A stretch of 64,000 nucleotides of DNA from Hymenopus coronatus. Taxonomy: Eukaryota; Arthropoda; Insecta; Mantodea; Hymenopodidae. Of the stretch, positions 56,749 through 64,000 are shown one piece after another. Both the position numbers and the translations under genes were made by a program. Within the stretch, counting starts at the first letter, position 1. Each line of letters begins with the position of its first letter. Below the pieces are notes generated by a model that ran no database searches, had not been told where the DNA came from, and saw only the letters and a program-made list of their open reading frames with translations. The stretch is taken from contig CM060892.1 in assembly GCA_030762935.1 (NCBI GenBank), positions 85,194,827-85,258,826 on the forward strand, read 5' to 3'.

Positions 56749-57730
56749 TCGAATAAACAGCAGCAGCTCTCGGCAGCAGTTTCATCAAAGTGGCAACACT
56801 TTCAGGACAGCCATCTAAAATCTTGATTCTGCATGAGCAAACACAGCATGGGAAAACCGATCAGCAAGCGATGATGCTGTCATTCCTGTGCTTGGAGCTA
56901 CATTAACTTGTGGTTTGGCCATGCTTTAAATACAAGCAACAACCTAATAGAATTGTAAGCCTAACCTAACATGATGCTTTGGAGTAGGAGAATCGTCTCT
57001 GCAAACATGAAATGTATTAATGAACATTATGCCGCTTCTCTTAAAGAAGTGGGTCCTAGGAGGCAGCGAGTGCAGCATGCATTTTAAGGTCCTGTGTCTT
57101 ACGATTCAAAAATATATCACTTTCGGATAAGTTAAGATTCACCCTTAAATGACTAAATATATGTAGGTATTCGGCATAGTAGCGATTCCTGCTTCCGCTG
57201 ATACAAATGACAAAGAAAACAGCTCTCATAAATCACATTGTATATTTGGAAACGTTTCACTAACGCGTAAAAGAGTAACGCCAGATGTGCATTTCCTTTT
57301 CCATTCTCGCGGCCGCTTTTGCTTCCAATAGGTGTTATTTTAAATCAACAACAGCACCAGCAAACTTCCTGCCATGGCAATGAACGGACACCTGCTGTAT
57401 CACAATGGGGCAAAGCTCACAGAAGTTGAAAGAAAACAACACTTATTGTTTATCACGCATCGCTGAGTCCGTTCTGGATAAGTGAACACAAGTGAAGCAA
57501 TAATTACTGGATGAGAATGGCCAGCGACGTCTCAAGAAGAATACCTCTTCGTAACAACGAACCTTCACAGCGGCCTGCGAAGAGAACCAAGACTTTAGGT
57601 GTTAATGCTCCTGGAGTTACTTACAGAACGCATCTGATAATACTGGTCACAATAACCCGAAAACGGGATCATGAAGACAAATATAAGCAGTATTTTGATT
57701 CAGAATACCAGGAGGAACCTACCTCCATAG
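56749..57730. other. Unassigned sequence
   Basis: No recognised gene or repeat. A 73-codon minus frame overlapping 56567-56788 translates the tandem duplication and is not a gene. Confidence 0.4.
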
Positions 57731-57925
57731 TGTCTGCCTCACATTCAAGAGGTCCCGAGTTCGAATTTCGGTTAGGTTGAGTTGCCCGGATAAGAGGGTT
57801 TCCGGGGTTTTACATTACGCTCCATGGACCCGGGCATATTTTGAGCAGCAGTTCTTCGATTTCATTCATCGTCCAATATGACTTACCAGGTTAAAGGACG
57901 TTAAAAAAACAAAACAAAAACAAAA
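57731..57925 (+). repeat. SINE-B with damaged head
   Basis: Starts at catagtgtctgcctcacatt, so the A box is mostly missing. It keeps the B box (cccgagttcgaatttcgg), the body (tttcattcatcgtccaatat, ccaggttaaaggacgttaa) and a CAAAA-repeat tail. Confidence 0.75.
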
Positions 57926-58655
57926 CATGCGTATATAGGGAATGTTAAAGGGAATGCATATAGTTGACCGATGACGAAATCTATTAAAAATATGGAAATG
58001 TGATTTTACCCTTTGGGATGCCATGTGTTCGTAACTAATATTTTTTTCGCCTCCTTCCAATTCAGCCAGCAACGTCAAAATTCGATAGAATAAACATTTT
58101 CTAAACGCATATTCATTTCAATTTCCTCTGGTCGTACCAAGGGTCATTCTCTGATTAATATCGTATATAAAATGTATTTGTTGTCTGTTAACTGCAGTTT
58201 CTGATTTTGATTTTTTGGGCACTAGCCTGAATAAGCTACAAGTGTCGCTTTCATTAAAAGAACCAACCCTCAAATTGAGGGAGTCAGGACGTATAGTTGC
58301 TAGAATTTCTGCAGATTTTTATTTCCCAGGTTGCCACTAGAAAGCTGTAGCGGCAATTCATGTCTCGCTGCCTTGAGCGATCTGTGCAGTGGACAATATG
58401 GATCTATTATATCAAATTCGGAAATTAGAATTACAAAGTTAAAAATCGACTAAGTTTTGTTTCCCGTTAATGTGAACGCTCTCAATATAAATGCATTCAT
58501 TTTAACTTTTTTGTAGCCATTCAGAAGTGTTATTTTTGTGTGTGTATACGAAAATAACTAATTACATAGAAACAGTTACCATTATAAATGAGTCTGTCTT
58601 GTTTTTCTCCGTAATAATATTGTGTTGGCTTTGGTATCGAACAATGACAAAAAAA
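57926..58655. other. Unassigned sequence
   Basis: No recognised feature in about 730 bp. Confidence 0.4.
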
Positions 58656-59424
58656 AACGTGTTCATTCACATGACTTTCTCTACATCTGTGTAACAAATA
58701 ATTATTAAAAAAGCTTACTTCATGATAATCGAGAAATTAGAAGGGAAATAAGAGAATACTTTAGACTAAAGCGATAGTCAAATCTTTTAACAACTGGTTG
58801 CAAAGTGATTGAAATTCGTTTCTTTTAATTGCCAGGAGTTTACAAATTCCCGTTTGAGGAAAATTACATAGTTTAAAATTGAAACCAATAACAAGGAATA
58901 TCTCGAAAATGGTCAACTCTACAAGAAAAACGTGTATGTCATAAATATGAATTTTAACGAGATCAACATTTTTCGTGTAGTAAGTGTTTGGGTTACGGTT
59001 TACTAGTTCTACAACATTTATCCAGAATGAAGAGGTCTTCAGAGGTTATTCCCAGAAAATTCAAGATATACATTTTATTTGTCATGAAAATACATCTAAT
59101 GTAGGGTACTCCTAATCAAAATCGTTAACCATTTTTGAGAACATCAACATTTGCGATTTTTTTTTCTAAAGGTAGTTAAAGGTGGGAGGATTTTTCTAAA
59201 AAAAATCTATATCCCTCACACTTAAATACCAAGTTTGGTATTTTACCGACTTTTCGTTTTTGAGTTATCGTGTTCACGGACACATGGCCTTTTTCTAAAA
59301 ATGCTCTTTTGTATACAGGAAACTCGAAAACGTGTATTTGCGATGAAATCTCGATATCGAATTTTTGAATGGTGTGCAATACCTTTTCTACCTACGCACC
59401 ATGTATTATGTATGTAGGGGAAGT
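58656..59424 (-). mobile_element. HLR copy, near full length
   Basis: Starts gtgttcattcacatgacttt with the subterminal motif ctctacatctgtg. It ends tatgtaggggaagt. The middle has small deletions, and the TG site is contracted to a single cacgga. Confidence 0.85.
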
Positions 59425-60968
59425 AAAAAAGGACGTTTTCAAATGGTTCCATATTGAAACAAGACACATCTTTTCAAAATTGTTAGATTTTCTACAATAT
59501 AATACCGAAAGTTTCTATATTCTACGTACATGTTCTTTAATAGTCTCGAGTTATTAGAAGTGTGTTCGCAACAATGACTATGCTAGGCCTCTATAGGTTC
59601 TAATAATGTAAAATCAGTTATTCACATAGTGAGGTTTTCCTCTGGATCTTCAACTGGAAAGAAGATTATTTTGAAATAAAATCAGCAAATTTACCTTTCT
59701 AGGGATATACTGCTGGAGGTAAATAATTCAGTAATAAATCAATTTGTGAGGAAAATACTTGATAACTTCTAAATAATCGATTCCTTGCACTGTTTCCAAA
59801 AATACTGATTCCTTTGCCGTTCCAAATTTGTTCGTGTATGAGTAAAGAACTATTTTCTGACATTTCAGAAATTAAGAACTATCTACATTACATATTAAGA
59901 TCTCGCTATATTAGGCATAACTTCATGTGTTCGGAAATCTGTCTTATAACATAGAGTGAAGGACAGCAATGAAATAGGAATCGGAGGCATTTTTCGCCCC
60001 TTGCCAGAAAAAAGAAAGCCATTGTACGTGGTAAATTTTCGATAAATTACTTCCGTATTCTTTTTAGGTCCTTTAGCTTTGATTTGATACAAGGGATCAA
60101 TTTCATGCTTGGTTGCGAATCTCAAAATAGATTCTCATTCAATCGTGCGTTCCTAGAATGGTACAATGCGCCTGAAGAAAAGTTTGTAACGTTAATTATC
60201 ATTAAGGTATATTGCTTTTTACTCATCCCTTCTGTTTTGCTAATGAAAGTTCAGGTCCCATCACAATTTCAGCTTATTTAATTGGATGCAATCATTATAA
60301 CTATTCTCCATTCAGCTTTTCTTGGAAACTTTAAATTTTTTCATGAATTTCGGGCAGAAAGCCAATGTGTGGTGTTAGATCAGAAATAAATGTACATGTA
60401 GATGAGTTTTCGAGTCGTTAATTATACAATGTTTGCATTTTTTGGTCTCATTTGTATTTCCGGCGTAGCTGAGTCTATCATCAAGCATATCATGGTTGAA
60501 ATGAGAACATAGGTTACGGAATTTTTCTTCCTGGTGTACACGATAATTGTTATGGCGGCTATTATTATAATTATTGTTATTATTAAAGGAAAACGCTCAA
60601 ATTTACGTTAACCGAACTAAAGTAAGGTCGATAATGGTATACTGATATAACAAACTGCCGTATAAAGTGTCGCGGTAAAATTATATTGATAGCATTAATA
60701 GTTTACACGGAATTTACTCAATGCACAACTGCAATGGACTACAATAATATTAAGAGATAAATAGTAACTTTAATATAAATAAGTGTACTAAGAACTTTTT
60801 AGATAAGATAAAATGACTAAGAATTCAATAAGCCTTACTCCTAGTTAAATAGAAGATAGGTACAAGTTTACGTTGCCAAGAAAAGGTGAAAGTTGAGCTT
60901 CCCATGTAAATTATTTGCCTTATTCGCAATGTATGGCTGTGGAATCCTTCCCTTTCTATGACATTTTT
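59425..60968. other. Unassigned sequence
   Basis: About 1.5 kb with no recognised repeat or coding motif. An ATT-rich run is at about 60560-60590. Confidence 0.4.
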
Positions 60969-61805
60969 ACTTTCTCTACACGTACTATTTACAGATTATA
61001 GAGAAGGTATTGCACTCCACTAAAATTTTTGATACCGAGATTTCACCGGAAATTTCTGTTTTAGGGTCCCTGTATAAAAAAAAAAAGCATTTTCAGAAAA
61101 AGGTCTGAGTGTGTGTGTGTGTGTCTGTGAACACGATAACTCAAAAACGAAAAGTCTGTAAAATACTAAAGTTGGTATATAAGTTACGTATCTTCCAGGG
61201 ATGCGACACGAAGATTTTGAGAAATTCCCCCATCCCAAACTGCCCTTTCCATGGAAAAGTTTTTCGAAAATTTTAATTTTCTTAAAAATGGTTCTAACGA
61301 TTTTGGTTAAAATACCGTATATTAAAGATTTGAATTTTATGGGAATAGCCTCTAAAGACCTCTTAATTTGAATGCATTTTGCTGATTTTTGTGCAACTGG
61401 TAAATAGTAAGAGATAGACCAAAAACTGTAGATCTTTAAAAACACACAATTGTATGTCATATACACTTTTTTCGTTGAATTGACTATTATTAATTGACTT
61501 TGAGATGTTCCTTGTTATTTGTTTCAGATGTAAAATACTTAAAACTTTTTTCACGGAAAGTTGTAAATTCCTGACCCTCCAGAGAAACGGATACCAACCA
61601 CATAGCAACCAGCTTTAAAGAGATTTGACATTCGCTTTAGCCTAGTGTATCCCCTTATTTTCCTTCTACTTACAGGGAAACAAGTAATTAAGACAATTTC
61701 TGCTAATGTTTATCCCGATTATCATGAAGTAGATAGAAGAATAAGCTTTTTAACAATATTTGTTACAGCGATGTAGAAAAAGTCGTGTGAATGTAACACA
61801 TCCGA
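60969..61805 (+). mobile_element. HLR copy, full length
   Basis: ACTTTCTCTACACGTACT (60969) to gtagaaaaagtcgtgtgaat ... catccga, then five T. It has a short TG run at 61109-61124. The minus-strand frame of 148 codons across it (61020-61466) is repeat-derived, not a gene. Confidence 0.9.
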
Positions 61806-63320
61806 TTTTTCTTTATAGTAAGGTAATGTTATGAAGCGTAACATAGCATAGAAACACATTTATTACCTGAGTTACGGTACCAGGAATAACTTCAGCATTT
61901 GTGGCAGAAAGAAGCAGTATTACTAAGCAGAGGCGGATCTAGGAGGGAGTGACGAGTAGCACTACCCTCAAAAATATTTTAACCAGCGGTCCATTTAACA
62001 AACGACATTTTTCCTTATAAAGATTCTACAGAACTCTCAAAAGTCGTTAGTATCTGTAGAGGACTTCCATGTCTGTGCAAGCGATGTTAGCAAAGCAAAG
62101 ATACTGCGATTTGGAGTTTCGAGGGGTGGGTGCGAAGAGAGTAATTTGGAGCTGTGACTTCGTTAACACAGATCTATACCTATGAGGCTGTGAACTCGGT
62201 GTAAATGATGTATAAACAGTAGCTAAGCCTCGAAGAATAGCTGTTTCTTTAATTGTCTTCACCCCGTCAACATTTCATTCTATTAATTAAATGTCTCCAA
62301 TCCCCATAGTTTTGGAATGGCATATGTTCAAAGGTTTTCCAAAATTAAGATAAAACTGTTGTAATTTTGATCTCAAAGCTTATAGGTTTTTATAAACAGA
62401 TTTTATGAATTGGGTAGGTGGCATTATTTTGGAATGCCCATTCATTCATTCAAACGCTCTGGTGTTAAAGCATTTATTTGCCATTCTGAACTTAATACAT
62501 TTTGAACCATACGTATTATGTTTTTACTAACAATATTTTATTAACACTTTAATATAAGTTGAAATTTGGTGTTGAGAATTGCTAATTTCATTTTAATATT
62601 TATGTTGATCCATTCGATCAATATTTGTCTATGTGGTCGATCTTATGCAACTCGTTGTGCATAGATGGCGTATTTGACAAATTTGCTACCAGAAAGAAGA
62701 AGCGAATAGATTTTCACTTCAAATTGTTGAGTTTATATTTTTAAATAAAAACAATTTTGACATTTTAAATTTTTACATTGCCAATTGTGAATTATGGGAA
62801 TTCAGTGTAAGTAATCGCCATGAATACATGCTATCGACCGTCACTGCGACCAAGTTTTCAGGAATTTATATAAAACAGAATTACTATATATTTGACATGC
62901 AAGTATTGTACATTTACTGCACTGCGCATTTTAAATGTTATTGGAAAATCATTATCCTCTGCTGGACGGAGGAAATTTTACGGGTTTCAATTTCAGGATG
63001 TTGGCAAGCTGATCTGCGCCAAAAGGAAAAAGTTTGTTTGAGTGCCAGTATATGTGCATGGTTTCAGGTCATCAGCATTTCTCGATGACACGTAGAATTC
63101 CTTGATGCTCAGCCCGTTAACCAACCGCTTCTTTCTTTAAAGATAATTTCATGGATGCACCGGTTCATTGGCGAGTCTGATCAGTTTGATCTCTTGCAGC
63201 ACTTCCTGCATCGAATACCCTAATGATTCCTGTGAAAATTGGTAGCCGTAAGTAGGTATTTACAGTTAAAGATTCTAGAAGTTTTTCAGTGATTTGATTA
63301 TGCAGCTGTTAAGGTAAAAA
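61806..63320. other. Unassigned sequence
   Basis: About 1.5 kb with no recognised repeat. An 86-codon plus frame at 62828-63088 (N-terminal part rich in aromatic residues) has no family I recognise. Confidence 0.4.
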
Positions 63321-63986
63321 TCTGATGTGTACCATTCACATGACTTTCTCTACATCTCTGCAACAAATTATTCTTAAAAAGCTTATACTTCTATTTACTT
63401 CACGTTAATCAGTAAAAAATTAGAAGAAATAGCCATATTACTTCCTTCCTTGTAAGTAGAAGCGAAATAAGGGAGTACCATAGGTTAAAGTGATAATCGA
63501 AAGCTGGTTGCTATGTCACTGAAGTTCCTTTGTTTGTATGGACAGCAGTTGACAAATTCCTGTATGACAAAAAGTATGTTTTTCATAGCACAATAAATTG
63601 TGTCTCTTGACGTGCTCTACATTTTTTGTGTAGTAAACCATCTCTTACGGTTTAGCAGTTATTCTAAATTCCGTAAAATTCACCCAGAATAAAGTACTCT
63701 TCAGAGGCTATTCCCAGAAAATTCAAGTTATACATTTTATTTGTCAGGTAAATATCTTTAATATACGAAATTTTAATCAAAATCGTTAGAGCCATTTTTG
63801 AGAAAATCAAAATTTTCGAAAAAAGTTCATGTAAAGGGTAGTTGGGTGTGGGGGATTTTTCTCAAAAGCTTCGTGTCGCATCCCTGGAAGATACAAAACT
63901 TAAATACCAAGTTTGCTATTTTACCTACTTTTCGTTTTTGAGTTATCGTGTTCACAGACACACACACGGACCTTTTCTGAAAATGC
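63321..63986 (-). mobile_element. HLR copy, interrupted at its internal T-run
   Basis: Complete 3' part (tctgatgtgtaccattcaca, ctttctctacatctctgc) to gaccttttctgaaaatgct. The 5'-terminal 120 bp should follow but are replaced by the start of a plus-strand copy, so they probably lie beyond the window. Confidence 0.85.
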
Positions 63987-63992
63987 TTTTTT

Positions 63993-64000
63993 ACTTTCTC
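63993..64000 (+). mobile_element. Start of an HLR copy leaving the window
   Basis: ACTTTCTC follows a T-run inside the minus-strand copy. This matches the HLR left terminus, but only 8 bp are visible. Confidence 0.55.

Noticed and set aside
61020..61466. 148-codon minus frame
   Set aside because: Runs antisense through an HLR copy; the equivalent frame is broken in all other copies.
1..64000. CRISPR array, operon or LTR retrotransposon
   Set aside because: No regularly spaced identical short repeats, no prokaryotic gene layout, and no long direct terminal repeats with primer-binding sites were seen.

Overview
This is a eukaryotic, visibly AT-rich window, very probably from an arthropod (an insect is the best guess). 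It has no operons and no recognisable host gene, but it holds an insect-style Jockey-type LINE end, a hAT element of the BED-finger type, decayed Tc1/mariner relics and many tRNA-derived SINEs. I found no intact protein-coding gene, no functional rRNA or tRNA gene, no CRISPR array and no LTR element. Essentially all the structure I can read is mobile DNA in various states of decay. Names such as HLR and SINE-A to SINE-I are provisional labels used only here.

The dominant component is one repeat family, called HLR (Helentron-like repeat). Full copies are about 810-890 bp and there are about 25 copies or fragments on both strands from 1.9 kb to the end of the window. It starts ACTTTCTCTACACG and ends with GTAGAGAAAGT followed by a small hairpin (ATGTG, 7-nt loop, CACAT) and CAGA, with T-runs outside both ends. 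A short inverted repeat that is terminal on the left but sits inside a terminal hairpin on the right, together with an internal TG microsatellite and T-rich targets, is the arrangement described for non-autonomous Helentrons (HINE/DINE-1 type). No Rep/helicase protein is in the window. Copies have repeatedly inserted into one another, three times at the same internal T-run in the same orientation (8978-10584, 30192-31744, 49206-50888).

Layout: 0-12 kb holds SINE-A and SINE-C copies, then dense HLRs. 12.4 kb and 22.9 kb carry two copies of a short perfect-hairpin element, each flanked by an exact 12-bp target duplication. 13.9-20.2 kb has a possible TA-flanked inverted-repeat element, SINEs and HLRs. 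20.6-23.7 kb has HLRs with long AG microsatellites. 24.4-25.1 kb is a minus-strand Tc1/mariner relic, followed by a possible pogo/Tigger-like remnant. 28.8-32.2 kb holds HLRs. 32.87-36.18 kb is a complete hAT element with 8-bp target duplication ACCTAAGG, matching terminal repeats, a broken BED-finger transposase and a 5'-truncated LINE inserted inside it with its own 11-bp duplication. 39.3-40.3 kb is a decayed mariner-like transposase of the plant/oomycete type. 41.9-42.6 kb is a second Tc1/mariner relic on the minus strand. 42.6-47.2 kb is a SINE/HLR cluster. 47-64 kb is sparser, with a nested HLR at 49-51 kb, scattered SINEs, a diverged tandem repeat at 53.2-53.7 kb and HLRs at 58.7, 61 and 63.3 kb.

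The nesting gives a relative chronology: SINE-I is older than the hAT, which is older than the LINE inside it; HLR is older than the hairpin element in it; SINE-B is older than SINE-C in one place, and SINE-A chains are older than SINE-B in another. All family assignments come from reading motifs by eye, with no database search.
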